A DNA stretch of 64,000 nucleotides. Source: Treponema bryantii NK4A124 (GTDB lineage Bacteria > Spirochaetota > Spirochaetia > Treponematales > Treponemataceae). The stretch is taken from NCBI RefSeq assembly GCF_000421345.1, contig NZ_ATWV01000001.1, forward strand, positions 62,001-126,000, read 5' to 3'. The notes beneath the pieces were generated by a model. That model worked only from the letters and a program-made list of their open reading frames with translations. It had not been told where the DNA came from and ran no database searches. Positions 34,612 through 45,270 of this stretch are shown here, in pieces; the stretch's first letter is position 1, and every line of letters starts with the position of its first letter. The translations under genes and the position numbers were made by a program.

Positions 34612-37221
34612 TTACCTTCCGGATAAAGTCTTTTTCCAGCGGGCAATTATCTGCAGGGCATTGAGTGGAGTAAGATTATCCGTATCTGTAGAAAGTATTT
34701 CTGAAATAATGATTTCTTCATCACTAAACAAGCCGGGACTTACAGGTGCTGCCGGCTGACTTGCAGGAAGCTCTTTCTTTATATCATCCAGAATGATTGG
34801 ATTATCAGCAGCAAGAGCTTGAATATGTGAAAGAATTACATTTGCCCGGTCAATTACATTCTGAGGAATACCAGCCAGTTTTGCTACATGAATTCCGTAA
34901 GAATTTTCTGTAACACCTTCTTTGACTTTTCGTAAAAAGACTACAGAACCGTTCTGCTCAAGAACATCCATACAAAGCATTTGCAGGCGGGAATGCTCCA
35001 TGCGGGAAAGCTCATGATAATGTGTTGCAAAGAAGGTTTTACAGCCGATTGTATCAAGCAGATATTCAGAAACTGCACGGGCAATTGCAAGTCCGTCTTC
35101 GGTAGAAGTACCACGCCCTACTTCATCCATAATTACAAGGGAACGCTTTGTTGCTGCATGAAGGATATTTGCAGTTTCAGTCATTTCTACAAGGAAGGTT
35201 GATTCTCCCTTTGCAAGGTTATCTGAAGCACCTACACGGCAGAAAATACGGTCTACAATTCCGAGTCTTGCAGAACTTGCAGGAACGTATGAGCCGGTTT
35301 GAGCCAGCAAAGCAATCAAGGCATTCTGTCTTAAATATGTACTTTTACCAGCCATATTAGGTCCAGTAATAAGGGCAAAAGCGGGAACTGCTTCATCATC
35401 AGCTGAAAGAAGAGAATCATTAGGAACAAACTCCCCTCTTGGCAGATGATTTTCTACCACAGGATGCCGGCCATTTTTAATTTCGAAATATGTAGATTCT
35501 TCAATTTCTGGTCTTACCCAGTTATGCTCAATTGCTGTCTGGGCAAAAGAAGCGGCCGCATCTGTATTTGCAATTTCCTGTGCGAGCTGCAATAAATATG
35601 GAATATACTGTAAAAGAGAACTTCTGATTTCTACAAAAAGGTCACGTTCAAGCTCAAGAATTTTTGTAGATGATTCATTTAGTTCCTGTTCCAGTTGCTG
35701 CAGACGTTCAGTTGTATAACGGTCACCGTTAACAAGAGCCCGGCGCATAATAAAGTGAGGCGGCACATTTGCAAGCTTACCTTTACTTACTTCGATGAAA
35801 TATCCGGCTGCATTGTTATATTTTACCTTTAGAGTTGTTATACCTGTTTTCTCGCGTTCTTCAGCTTCGTATTCGCTTAAAATCTGATTAAAGTTATCGT
35901 GTACACCACGCCAGTGATCCAGTTCTTCCGACCAGCCGGCCTTGATTATTCCGCCGTCTGTGAGTGAGGTAGACGGATCATCCATTATAGAATTTTCTAT
36001 AAGGCCGCATATTTTTTTTGCGCTTTCATCTGAAATAAATGAAAAATCATACTGGCCTAAATATTCCTTTATGTGAGTCCATGATTCAAGACTTGCCCTA
36101 AGCGCCTGCAAATCCTTGGCATGAGCTCTTTCCATTGCGATGCGACCGGCTAAACGTTCAACATCAAGAATATTGCCTAAATCAATTTTTACTTTATCAA
36201 GCAGAGAGCGGTTTTCAACAAAACTTGCAACTTTAGTCTGCCGGTCTTCAATCTGACGCAGATTGGTAAGCGGGAACAAAAGCCAGTTACGAAGAAGACG
36301 ACCACCCATTGCAGTCTTAGTAAAATCAACACATTCAAGAAGTGTATATTGGCTTCCTCCTTCACGCATATTCGAAATTATTTCCAGATTACGACGTGAA
36401 GAATCATCCATCATTAAATATTCATTATCATTGTAAATTCTGATAGCCCCGATATGAGGCAATATAGTATTTGTTGTTTTTTCAAGATAGTCTAAAAGAA
36501 AGCCTGCCGGTACAAGTTCCGGGCTTTCTGCTTCAAGACCAAAGGCTTTAAGATTTGCAGTTTTAAACTGATTTGTAAGTTTCTTGAAAGATAATTCTGC
36601 GTTAAAATCCCAATCCGGATAATAGGAAAGTGAAATAGCCCCGTATGAAGAAACTACATTCTGTATATCGGTATTGTTTTTTAGTGAAGCAGGTAAAAGT
36701 AATTCTCTTGGTGAAGCACGGTTTAATTCCTTTCCAAAGTTTTCTGCCATTTTGTTTGCAGGCCAGGATGTAGCATTAAAAGAAGATGTTGTTACATCAA
36801 TATAAGCAAAGGCAGCTTTTCCCTTTACAATACAAAGAGCTGCAAGATAATTTGCACGACCTCCATCAAGATATTCAGCTTCTACTGCAGTACCAGGTGT
36901 AATTATTTCTACAACCTTTCGCTCTGCAATTCCCTTCCCGCCTTTAGGAATCTCCCCTACCTGTTCGCAGATTACGATTTTCTTTCCAAGGCGGAGTAAG
37001 CGTGCTATATAAACTTTTGCAGCATGATAAGGAATGCCGCACATAGGCCTTGAAGCCCTGTGGGTTAATGTTAAATTCAAAAGACGCGATACTTCTACCG
37101 CATCTTCATCAAACATTTCATAAAAATCTCCAAGGCGGAAAAACACAACCTCGGTTTTATATTTTTCTTTTATTCCCCGATATTGAATCATCATCGGGGT
37201 AAGAGTTTCTTCTTCGGCCAT
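34612..37221 (-). CDS. mutS: DNA mismatch repair protein MutS
   Basis: Mismatch-recognition ATPase of 869 residues. The N-terminal domain has the mismatch-binding GDFYEMF (F-x-E type) near residue 33. The core and clamp regions follow, with the ATPase at about 610-800: Walker A GPNMAGKST, LVEMTETANIL and Walker B VIMDEVGRGTS. The helix-turn-helix end is present. It lies six bases after skp. The order bamA-skp-mutS matches T. pallidum (Tp92, OmpH, MutS). Confidence 0.97.
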   Translation of the reverse strand: MAEEETLTPMMIQYRGIKEKYKTEVVFFRLGDFYEMFDEDAVEVSRLLNLTLTHRASRPMCGIPYHAAKVYIARLLRLGKKIVICEQVGEIPKGGKGIAERKVVEIITPGTAVEAEYLDGGRANYLAALCIVKGKAAFAYIDVTTSSFNATSWPANKMAENFGKELNRASPRELLLPASLKNNTDIQNVVSSYGAISLSYYPDWDFNAELSFKKLTNQFKTANLKAFGLEAESPELVPAGFLLDYLEKTTNTILPHIGAIRIYNDNEYLMMDDSSRRNLEIISNMREGGSQYTLLECVDFTKTAMGGRLLRNWLLFPLTNLRQIEDRQTKVASFVENRSLLDKVKIDLGNILDVERLAGRIAMERAHAKDLQALRASLESWTHIKEYLGQYDFSFISDESAKKICGLIENSIMDDPSTSLTDGGIIKAGWSEELDHWRGVHDNFNQILSEYEAEEREKTGITTLKVKYNNAAGYFIEVSKGKLANVPPHFIMRRALVNGDRYTTERLQQLEQELNESSTKILELERDLFVEIRSSLLQYIPYLLQLAQEIANTDAAASFAQTAIEHNWVRPEIEESTYFEIKNGRHPVVENHLPRGEFVPNDSLLSADDEAVPAFALITGPNMAGKSTYLRQNALIALLAQTGSYVPASSARLGIVDRIFCRVGASDNLAKGESTFLVEMTETANILHAATKRSLVIMDEVGRGTSTEDGLAIARAVSEYLLDTIGCKTFFATHYHELSRMEHSRLQMLCMDVLEQNGSVVFLRKVKEGVTENSYGIHVAKLAGIPQNVIDRANVILSHIQALAADNPIILDDIKKELPASQPAAPVSPGLFSDEEIIISEILSTDTDNLTPLNALQIIARWKKTLSGR

Positions 37222-37227
37222 CCTAAC

Positions 37228-37755
37228 CTACAACCCCAGTTCAGAAATAACCTGGTTGGTAATATCAACAGAAGAAGAATACCAGAGAATCGCATTAGAT
37301 TCCTGCAAACTTAAAATCATACTGTAGCTTCCGCTCTCTGCAATTTTAGCGAGGGTATTATAAAGCTTTTTATAAAACTCATCAGAATTACGCAAAGTTT
37401 TCTGCATTGATTCAAGTTCAAAATTCTTTGCATTTGTATATTCATTAAGATAGTCTGTTTTCTTAGTAATTTCTGCTTCAGTCTTCATTGCCATTGCATC
37501 ATTACCTGCATTTTCGTAATCAAGCTTTTTCTGCTGAAGCTTTTTTATCTGGTCTACCTGCTTATTAATTTCTTCCTGGAATTCAGCCTTCTTTTTTTCA
37601 TAGCTTCTTACAGGAGCAGAGTTTGTAAAATATGCCTGATAAACTTTTGCTGTATCAACAACACCAAACTTGGTAATCTGCTGTGAAAAAGCCGGCAAAG
37701 CTGCAAGAGCAAATACCGCAATTGAAATTATAATCTTAATATTTCTTTTCATCAT
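37228..37755 (-). CDS. OmpH/Skp-family periplasmic chaperone
   Basis: Protein of 175 residues with a signal peptide (about 1-25). It starts KFGVVDTAKVYQAY, the typical first strand of the Skp trimer, followed by a long coiled-coil arm (about 55-120, KKKAEFQEEINKQVDQIKKL) and a return strand. Skp carries outer-membrane proteins across the periplasm to BamA, whose gene lies 24 bases upstream. Confidence 0.92.
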   Translation of the reverse strand: MMKRNIKIIISIAVFALAALPAFSQQITKFGVVDTAKVYQAYFTNSAPVRSYEKKKAEFQEEINKQVDQIKKLQQKKLDYENAGNDAMAMKTEAEITKKTDYLNEYTNAKNFELESMQKTLRNSDEFYKKLYNTLAKIAESGSYSMILSLQESNAILWYSSSVDITNQVISELGL

Positions 37756-37779
37756 AATACCTTTATTTTATAACAAATA

Positions 37780-40179
37780 TTAATAGTTCACAATATTAAA
37801 TGAAAGTACGAACTTGAAAGGCTCATCAGCAAAGTGATGCTGTCCGTCTTCAATTCTGTAGCGCCATGCAAACATAAGGTGCAATGGAAGCTGTGGAATC
37901 AGGAAACGGATTCCAGGACCATAACTGAAATAGAAATCATCAAGTTTATAACTGAAGGCGTCCTGCACTCTAGGTTTTACGGCACATGCATCCCAGAACA
38001 AATCAATACCTATAATACCCGGAATGAGAGGCATACGGAATTCAACCTTGTTTGAAAGCATTGCAAGACCGGTAGATTCTTTATAGACATCGCTCCAGCC
38101 TCGTCCATTAAGAAGACCATCGACATAGATTGAGTTTCTTGCGCTTATACCATTTTCAACCGGCAGGATTGCAGAAAAGCCTGTATATGCAGCCAGTACA
38201 ATCTTAAAGTTCCAGCTTTCTGTTACCGGAATATCCAATAACTTTAAGTAGCCTTCAAGTTTTGTATCTGTTCTTGCATAGAACTCTTTTTCCAGATTTG
38301 GAATAAGACCATGCCAGGTCAATCTTTCGCTAAAGAACCAGCCCTTTGTAGGATCGTAGTTCAAATCTCTGTTATCAACTGAGAAACTTGTATATACAGA
38401 GTTTGAAACACCCCAGCGGTTCGCATAAGAAGATACAGATGTTTCTACAGGAACATAAACCGATTCATCATATATATTCTTCTGTAAAGAAGTTGCAACA
38501 CCACCTGCTAAAGTAAGGATTGCATAATCCGGAGTCCATCTTCTTGAAAGTCCAGAACTTAAAGTTGTAGACCAGTCATGATAGTTCATATAGTATCTGT
38601 TCTGAACAAGCTGAAGCTCCGGAGACCAGAAGTTTACATAGTTTGTTGAGTTTGCATGGCTCAAAGAAAGAGATGTACTGAATGCTATAGGATAGTTACC
38701 AATCCAGTTTTGAGAATATGTAAAGTCTATTGCCTGTTCGTTAGGAGCAAAGGTTGTTGAAGCAGAAATTGTACGGCCTTCACCAAAAAGGTTTGAGTTT
38801 TCAACCTTTGCAAAAAGAGAAACCGGCAGCATACTTCCAGAGTTTTCGGTAGCAGCAGAGAAGGTAACACCAAACTGAACTGAAGAAGTTGACTGCTCTT
38901 CAACAGAAAGTATAAGGTCAATAAGGTTTGCCTCTGTACCCTGCTGAGCTTCCGGCACAACATTAGAGAAATAACGCAGGTTCATGAGGTTTCTCAAACC
39001 GTTTACGATTTTATCGTTAGAGAAAGTATCACCCGGTTTAAGAGGAACTTCTCGTCTGATTACATAATCTTTTGTTTTTGAATTGCCCTTTATGATGATG
39101 TTTTCAACATGGCTTCTTGAATGTTCTTTAATTGTAAGGTCATAAGAGATTTCGTGACGGTCTGAGTCTTTTACAGGAACCGGATAGAACTCGTTCATCA
39201 TATAACCGTTTTCCTGATAAACGTTCTGAATAGACTGAATGTCTTCCTGGAACTTTGTTGCGTTGTATGTCTGCCCTTCTCTAAGTTTTTTCTGTTTTAA
39301 GAGCTCTTTTTCGGTAAATACTTCATTTCCAGAAATTCTGAGACCTGAATAAGTATACTGAGCTCCTTCCTGAATAATAAAGAGGATTGTAAGTTCATCT
39401 CTCTGTTTTTCTTCATTAAAGGTTGAATCAATTTTTACATCAACAATACTGATATCTGCATAGCCGCGTTCCTGATAGTATTTAATGATTGTCTGTTTAT
39501 CCTGCTCAAGTGTAGAAGGCTGATAAGCACCGTCCTTAAAAAGACCAACTTCCTTTAAGGCAAGCTTTCTCTTAAGGGCACGGCTTGAAGCTATCGTATT
39601 TCCCGAAAACTGGATTTCGCGGATTACAGAACTGCTTCCTTCGTTAATTTCAAAAGTTACGACAATACCGTCATCTGTTTCTTCTGTGCTGTGAGTAACA
39701 TAAGAAGCGTTGTATCCTTTTTTAAGATAATAATTTCGGATAAGGCGTTCATCTATAAGGATTTTTGATTCAATATAAATATCACTAGCCTTGTTTTTTA
39801 TCTGTTCACGAAGTTCACCGTTTCTTACTTTACGGTTTCCACTGAAGGTAATTGATTTAATTACAGGACGTTCTACTACTTCAAAAACAAGAAGAACATC
39901 AGAATTGTTATTTGATGCATGCTTTGCATAAGGAGTTATATCATCAAAATATTCGAGACTGTAAAGTCGATCAAGAAGCTCATTATATGTTTCATCGGTA
40001 AAAGGAGAATCTATAAAAGAACTTGTAATTCCGGTTAAATCTGATTTTTTAACATTCTTAAGTCCATTGAAATCAATTTTTGAAATTGGTTGATTCCAAT
40101 ACCATTCATCACTCTGTGCCGAAAGTGCAAATACGGAAACACACAAGAAGAAAAGACCTGCTAAAACTTTTCGATACAT
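37780..40179 (-). CDS. bamA: outer membrane assembly factor BamA (Tp92-like)
   Basis: Inserts beta-barrel proteins into the outer membrane. Protein of 799 residues with a signal peptide (about 1-22). Five POTRA domains (about 30-420) are recognisable by repeats such as SITFSGNRKVRNGEL and NIIIKGNSKTKDYVI. The barrel (about 430-799) contains VDGLLNGRGW (the VRGF-like motif in loop 6) and ends in a strand with terminal aromatic residues (FVLSFNIVNY). tamB lies 20 bases upstream and skp 24 downstream. Confidence 0.95.
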   Translation of the reverse strand: MYRKVLAGLFFLCVSVFALSAQSDEWYWNQPISKIDFNGLKNVKKSDLTGITSSFIDSPFTDETYNELLDRLYSLEYFDDITPYAKHASNNNSDVLLVFEVVERPVIKSITFSGNRKVRNGELREQIKNKASDIYIESKILIDERLIRNYYLKKGYNASYVTHSTEETDDGIVVTFEINEGSSSVIREIQFSGNTIASSRALKRKLALKEVGLFKDGAYQPSTLEQDKQTIIKYYQERGYADISIVDVKIDSTFNEEKQRDELTILFIIQEGAQYTYSGLRISGNEVFTEKELLKQKKLREGQTYNATKFQEDIQSIQNVYQENGYMMNEFYPVPVKDSDRHEISYDLTIKEHSRSHVENIIIKGNSKTKDYVIRREVPLKPGDTFSNDKIVNGLRNLMNLRYFSNVVPEAQQGTEANLIDLILSVEEQSTSSVQFGVTFSAATENSGSMLPVSLFAKVENSNLFGEGRTISASTTFAPNEQAIDFTYSQNWIGNYPIAFSTSLSLSHANSTNYVNFWSPELQLVQNRYYMNYHDWSTTLSSGLSRRWTPDYAILTLAGGVATSLQKNIYDESVYVPVETSVSSYANRWGVSNSVYTSFSVDNRDLNYDPTKGWFFSERLTWHGLIPNLEKEFYARTDTKLEGYLKLLDIPVTESWNFKIVLAAYTGFSAILPVENGISARNSIYVDGLLNGRGWSDVYKESTGLAMLSNKVEFRMPLIPGIIGIDLFWDACAVKPRVQDAFSYKLDDFYFSYGPGIRFLIPQLPLHLMFAWRYRIEDGQHHFADEPFKFVLSFNIVNY

Positions 40180-40199
40180 TAAAAACTCCTACTTCTCCG

Positions 40200-43100
40200 C
40201 TAGTAAGCAAACTTCCATGAGAGCGTTACAGACGCAGAAGGAACAAATTGATTTTTTAATAAAGCATTTATGTCTGGAGCCATATTTACACGGATATTTG
40301 CAAATGGTGACTCCAGTTCCATACCGAATTCCGGCTGGAACAGCATTTTACCTGCAGATGTAATATCATTTACATTGCTGTCTTCAAATGAAACATGAAG
40401 CATGGCATCAACATATAATGAACTGCCAAGGTATTTACCTATATAAACAGTTGTGTTATCAAGAAAGTTACCAAGAGATATGTTTTCTTTTGCAGAATTT
40501 CTTGAAATACTGTAGTTATATGTATTTTGCAATACATTTGTTCGTAAAGAGAATATATCAAAATTAAGCAAATCCCGCAACTTGTTTTCTGCCTGGCGAA
40601 CTACCATAGACTGAAGGGCATAATCTGAAGCAGCAAAGAAGAAGTCACCCGCTGAATTAGAATCTGCAACAACAATCTGACCAAGTAAAGCCCTGATTTC
40701 GTTTTCAGACTTAGCCGGAATTGAAGAGAAACGAGGCTGAAGATTCAAAAGCTCCTGGTCTTCTACCGACATCACGATTTTTACGTTCTGTCCGCGATCG
40801 TCTCTTTCCCGTGTTTCGGCATTTACGGTAATAGTCGGATTTGCTATATCTTCGTTAAACTTAATGTTTCCGGATTTAATATAGAAGTTTCTGTTAAGGT
40901 AAGCCACATCACCAGATTTAAACTTAAGTTCGCCGTCTATCATGTACAAATCATCCGGCTGATTTACCATAACCTTCATTGTAGAATTAGGAACAAAGAC
41001 ACATCTGAGGACCGGATCCAGCTGCACAGTGGCATGATTTCCAAGCGTTACATCCAGATCTGTGATGAATTGAACAGCTTTGGTATTTTCCTGAGCTCCC
41101 GAAGAAAGATTTGAAAGTGCAAACAGTCTGATTGCAAGGTCAATATTTTCACCAGAAATACTTCCGGAAACATCCATTACATTTTCTTCAAAATAGAGAT
41201 TTATATCTGCTGAAACATTTCCTTCCAGAGAAAAGACATCGGTTTTAAGATCGAGAGGCAGAAGATCTGTTTTATAAGAACTGAAAGCTCCTTCCATATG
41301 ATCGAAAGACCATTTATTCAAATAGACTGTGAGTCCTGCAAGCAGTCTCTGATTATTTTTAATTGTAAGAAGGGTCTCTGGAATTTGTATTTCATTGCTG
41401 ACAATACTTAAATCCAGCTCTGGAGCTGATATTCGCTGCTTAAACAAGGTCGGCAGTTTTACAACCGGTTCTACAATTCGAGCCCAGCCGTTTAACTCAG
41501 GATCATTCATGGAACCTGTAACTACGACATCTCCAGACATAAGTCCGTTTTCTGCAATAAAGAGTTCATCAATATTCAGATAATTACATGCTTTTGGTAA
41601 ATCAATTAATACATCATATAATTCAAGATTCATTCCATTTAGATTAACGAGTCCATCAAGTTTTGCCGAAAGGAAATCTTTATTATCCAGATTAAGTTCA
41701 AGAAGACCTTCTTTTGTATAAGTACCGGTAAGCCCTCCATTATCAGAAGAAAAAATTGAAAATACATCGTTTGCATACAGGGTTGAAAGCGATAATGGAA
41801 AGGCCTGTTTTACAAGGGATCCGCCCAGAGCTGCTGTTGAAAGAGTTACCATTACAGAATCCGGAAAGAGTTTTCCTTCTGGAACCAGTGCATTTCCTGC
41901 AGTAAGTACGAGGGGCGCTGTAAGATTTTTATCCAGCAGTTCGAAATAGAATTCACCGGTTGCATCCAGGGTCCAGTCTGTAAGTGAAGCAGAAGCCTGA
42001 ATGTTTGAAAAATCCATATGTTTATAGTTAATATTCAAATCTGAAATTGTCAGATCTCTGTCTTCGAGAATGATGTTTCCTTTTCCCTTAAGAAAATCTG
42101 TTGCCAGAAGAAGAGAAAGAGAATCAATATTCAGGGCTATGTAAGGATGCTCTATAGTTCCAGATGTAAAAAGCATTCCCGTAACCATATTATTATCATT
42201 AGTCTGAGGAACAAAACGGCTTAAACTGAAGTTTTTAAGCTGCATCTGCAGATTCATGTAAATAGATTTTAAAAGAGTATCTTTATTTATAGGGAGATGC
42301 TCCGGATTGGAAATACTTCCATCTATTATAATCATCTCATCCGTAAAAGGATTTCGCAGGTTCATAGCAATTCCCACAGAATCAAAAAGGTGCTCATTAA
42401 TATTCAAAATTGCATCTGCCGTTCCTTCCATTACAGAGTAATAATCTGAGTAAGCAATATTATCAATTCTGGCTCCATACTTGGTTGCGTTACCAGAAAG
42501 AACCAGCTTTGGATTAACAGAAATTACACCTCCAGCCTGTTCAAGCTCAAGATGGTTAATCTGAACATCTGGCCCGTTTTCCGTATCATAGGTAAAATTC
42601 ATTGCGGCTGTAAAAATAATTGATTTATCAAGAACCTTTACAGGCAGGCTTTTTAGATTGAGATGACCATCAAAAGCATTGTTTTCTGTAAAACGGAATT
42701 CAACATCAGTTCCATAATCGCCGGTAATATTAATAACCTCCGGCATAATTGAACCGGAAAAATGATATGGAATGGAATCTATATTTAAATCTGCCGTAAA
42801 GAATTTATCAGAAGAGTCCGGTGCACTATCCAGAGAAGCAGAAGCTTCAAGGGCAAATTTTCCAATGATGAGAGAAAGCTGATTTAACTGAATGCTTGAA
42901 TCTGTTCCGTTAATTGCAAACATAAGCGCCTGATTATCGGAACGGGTGTTTGCAAGAAGTACGTATGGAATATTGTATGAAAAAGTCTTTAAATCTGTAG
43001 AAGCATAAATATCTCCAGAAAGAAGATATGGTTCAAGGCTTGGCATAAGGGACTCTATTTTTCCAGCTTTGTCTGCAGGTAAAATTTGAGCCGCAAGACC

Positions 43101-44561
43101 TGTAAGGCTGTCTATATAAAGACTGCTGAGTGTTATGTTAGACTGAAAATAATTAGATTCACTAAGGAAACTTCCGTCTACACGAACCCTTCCTGGTTCA
43201 ATTTCTTCCAGATGTGAATAATCTGCAAGCTCAAAAGAAAAGTCATAGGAATCTGACTGAGGAAGCACTGAAAGCTGAAGAGCCGCAAGAGAACGAGAAC
43301 CAATAAATATCTGAGGAGAAAAAGCCATAAAGCCCTGATCAAGAGGGTCAAAATAAAGCTCTGTAGAAATAATGTTTCCATTCGGCAGCTTGTATTGAGG
43401 CAATTCAATATAACCTTCCAGTTGCTTACTTTCATAGATCAGAGAAAGCTTTGCCGAGGCAGTACAATTCTCTCCATCTACAGAAAATCTGGTAAGTTCA
43501 GCTTTCTTTTCATCTCCAAAGAGAGAAAAAGAAATGTCTGCCCCTCCGGAAAAAACTTCATCCGGCAGAACAAGAGAAGTGTCTGTAATAAAATTGAGGG
43601 TACGGTCATAGATGTTTGATTTTATGATTGTATTGGTATTAACCGAAAGCTCCTTAAATTTCTTAAGTTCAATTTGCTTTGAGTTTATTGTAAGCAGTGA
43701 AAGAGGTTTTAAGTTTTCCAGTCTTACCTGACCGTTTATGTCACCACTCTTAAAATCATAAAAAACTCCAAGCGAAACAGGATTTACAGCCTGAATTGTA
43801 TGAGCTTCAACAGTACCGTTTGTATAAGATGCATGAAGATTAAGTTTATTAAGCCTGTAATCTCCATCTGTAAAATCCCTAAGCTTTAGATTTATCTGAG
43901 AACCGTCAAAATTGTCTGTAATAGAACCGGCAGCAGAAAACTTTCCTGAAATATGTTTCTTAAATGCGGTCAGACTTGCATTAATAAGGGCATCTGCCTG
44001 AATATCAATTGTATTTTTGCGTAAAGAATTACTTACGCCTATGTTTTTGATATTTACAAGCGAAGAGATTCTTTTATCGTTATACTCAAGGTAAATATTC
44101 TTTAATTTAATATTTTCCGGAATGATTTTCTTAACGGCCGCAATATTTACTTTTCCACCTTCACTACCGTTAAATCGTGAAATTAGCGAAACAAGTTCAT
44201 CTACATCAAGTGTAATACCATCTACAATTACGCTGGAAATTCCTTTTTGTAAATCTTTTTTAATGAGATTTAAAAGACTGTAAGTTACCCTGGTTTTACT
44301 TATAGAAAGCAGAGGATTTCCGTTATCATCGTAAATACGTATATTACGGATATAAAAGTTAGACAGAATAGATGGAGAAAGTCTTTCGTAAGTAATACTG
44401 AGCCCTGTTGTGTCATGCAGCATTGTTGTAAAGCTATTGATTCTGTCGTTTACACCCAAGGTAATAACCTTTTTTACAGGGGCAGCAATAAGTAAAGCTG
44501 CAATTGCGAGAAGAATCATAATGTAACTGCGGACACGGCCGTTACGATAAAAAGAGCCCAT
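40200..44561 (-). CDS. TamB-like translocation/lipid-transport protein
   Basis: Very large protein of 1453 residues with one N-terminal membrane helix (about 13-33). The rest is a long beta-rich, AsmA-like and DUF490-type structure that would form a hydrophobic groove across the periplasm. The DUF490/TamB_C region covers about the last 350 residues (GDVAYLNRNFYIKSGNIKF, TITVNAETRERD, NEIRALLGQIV). TamB-type proteins bring lipids to, or help assemble, the outer membrane with a BamA-family partner; here that partner gene follows 20 bases downstream. Divergent from tmk. Confidence 0.9.
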   Translation of the reverse strand: MGSFYRNGRVRSYIMILLAIAALLIAAPVKKVITLGVNDRINSFTTMLHDTTGLSITYERLSPSILSNFYIRNIRIYDDNGNPLLSISKTRVTYSLLNLIKKDLQKGISSVIVDGITLDVDELVSLISRFNGSEGGKVNIAAVKKIIPENIKLKNIYLEYNDKRISSLVNIKNIGVSNSLRKNTIDIQADALINASLTAFKKHISGKFSAAGSITDNFDGSQINLKLRDFTDGDYRLNKLNLHASYTNGTVEAHTIQAVNPVSLGVFYDFKSGDINGQVRLENLKPLSLLTINSKQIELKKFKELSVNTNTIIKSNIYDRTLNFITDTSLVLPDEVFSGGADISFSLFGDEKKAELTRFSVDGENCTASAKLSLIYESKQLEGYIELPQYKLPNGNIISTELYFDPLDQGFMAFSPQIFIGSRSLAALQLSVLPQSDSYDFSFELADYSHLEEIEPGRVRVDGSFLSESNYFQSNITLSSLYIDSLTGLAAQILPADKAGKIESLMPSLEPYLLSGDIYASTDLKTFSYNIPYVLLANTRSDNQALMFAINGTDSSIQLNQLSLIIGKFALEASASLDSAPDSSDKFFTADLNIDSIPYHFSGSIMPEVINITGDYGTDVEFRFTENNAFDGHLNLKSLPVKVLDKSIIFTAAMNFTYDTENGPDVQINHLELEQAGGVISVNPKLVLSGNATKYGARIDNIAYSDYYSVMEGTADAILNINEHLFDSVGIAMNLRNPFTDEMIIIDGSISNPEHLPINKDTLLKSIYMNLQMQLKNFSLSRFVPQTNDNNMVTGMLFTSGTIEHPYIALNIDSLSLLLATDFLKGKGNIILEDRDLTISDLNINYKHMDFSNIQASASLTDWTLDATGEFYFELLDKNLTAPLVLTAGNALVPEGKLFPDSVMVTLSTAALGGSLVKQAFPLSLSTLYANDVFSIFSSDNGGLTGTYTKEGLLELNLDNKDFLSAKLDGLVNLNGMNLELYDVLIDLPKACNYLNIDELFIAENGLMSGDVVVTGSMNDPELNGWARIVEPVVKLPTLFKQRISAPELDLSIVSNEIQIPETLLTIKNNQRLLAGLTVYLNKWSFDHMEGAFSSYKTDLLPLDLKTDVFSLEGNVSADINLYFEENVMDVSGSISGENIDLAIRLFALSNLSSGAQENTKAVQFITDLDVTLGNHATVQLDPVLRCVFVPNSTMKVMVNQPDDLYMIDGELKFKSGDVAYLNRNFYIKSGNIKFNEDIANPTITVNAETRERDDRGQNVKIVMSVEDQELLNLQPRFSSIPAKSENEIRALLGQIVVADSNSAGDFFFAASDYALQSMVVRQAENKLRDLLNFDIFSLRTNVLQNTYNYSISRNSAKENISLGNFLDNTTVYIGKYLGSSLYVDAMLHVSFEDSNVNDITSAGKMLFQPEFGMELESPFANIRVNMAPDINALLKNQFVPSASVTLSWKFAY

Positions 44562-44636
44562 TTTAGCCTATCTATTATATCGGATTTTTTCTTTACTTTA
44601 TAGTATGTTTTTAAACAACCATATATAATAGAAGTT

Positions 44637-45260
44637 ATGGTATTAAAGAATTTTATTGTTTTTGAAGGAATAGATGGCGCCGGTACTTCTACCCAGATTA
44701 AAAAGCTTGTAGAAAAAGGCTGTAATGAATGTGGCGAGGGGGCTTTTCTTGCCACCGCAGAGCCTACCACAGGCGAAACAGGCCGTTTTTTACGCCGTAT
44801 GCTTGGCGGAGACTTTTCTGTAGACGAAAAAACCAATGCCTACCTCTTTGCAGCAGACCGCTGCGAGCATATTTTTGGCAAGGGCGGCGTTGAAGAGCTT
44901 TGTAAGGCCGGAAAAACCGTTGTCAGCGACAGATATTTCTTTTCCAGCATGGCATATCAGAGCGTTTCCTGCGGAGAAGAGCTGCCCCGCCTGCTGAACT
45001 CGCCATTTCCTCTGCCGGAATACCTTTTTTACTTTGTGATTAACCCGGAAGTTTCCCTGGGCCGTGTAACTTCCCGCGGCGAAAAGAAGGAAATCTACGA
45101 AACCATTGAAAAACAGAAGAAAATCGCCGCTCAGTATGAGAAAGTTATCAGCGGATACGAAAAAACAGCCGCCGAAAGCGGAATGAAAATAATAAGAATT
45201 GATGCTGAAAAGAGCATAGATGAAATTTCCGCTGAGATTTGGGAAAAATTGAAAAAATAA
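44637..45260 (+). CDS. tmk: thymidylate kinase with altered P-loop
   Basis: Phosphorylates dTMP to dTDP. Protein of 207 residues; the family is recognised by FEGIDGAG, TAEPTTGETGRFLR, the DR motif VSDRYFFSSMAYQ and a LID region with basic residues (SRGEKKEIYE). The P-loop reads GIDGAGTST, where the invariant lysine (GKST) is threonine. Either this lineage uses another residue for phosphate binding or activity is reduced. It begins 75 bases from divergent tamB and is followed by a family B repeat. Confidence 0.88.
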   Translation: MVLKNFIVFEGIDGAGTSTQIKKLVEKGCNECGEGAFLATAEPTTGETGRFLRRMLGGDFSVDEKTNAYLFAADRCEHIFGKGGVEELCKAGKTVVSDRYFFSSMAYQSVSCGEELPRLLNSPFPLPEYLFYFVINPEVSLGRVTSRGEKKEIYETIEKQKKIAAQYEKVISGYEKTAAESGMKIIRIDAEKSIDEISAEIWEKLKK

Positions 45261-45270
45261 AGCGAAGATG

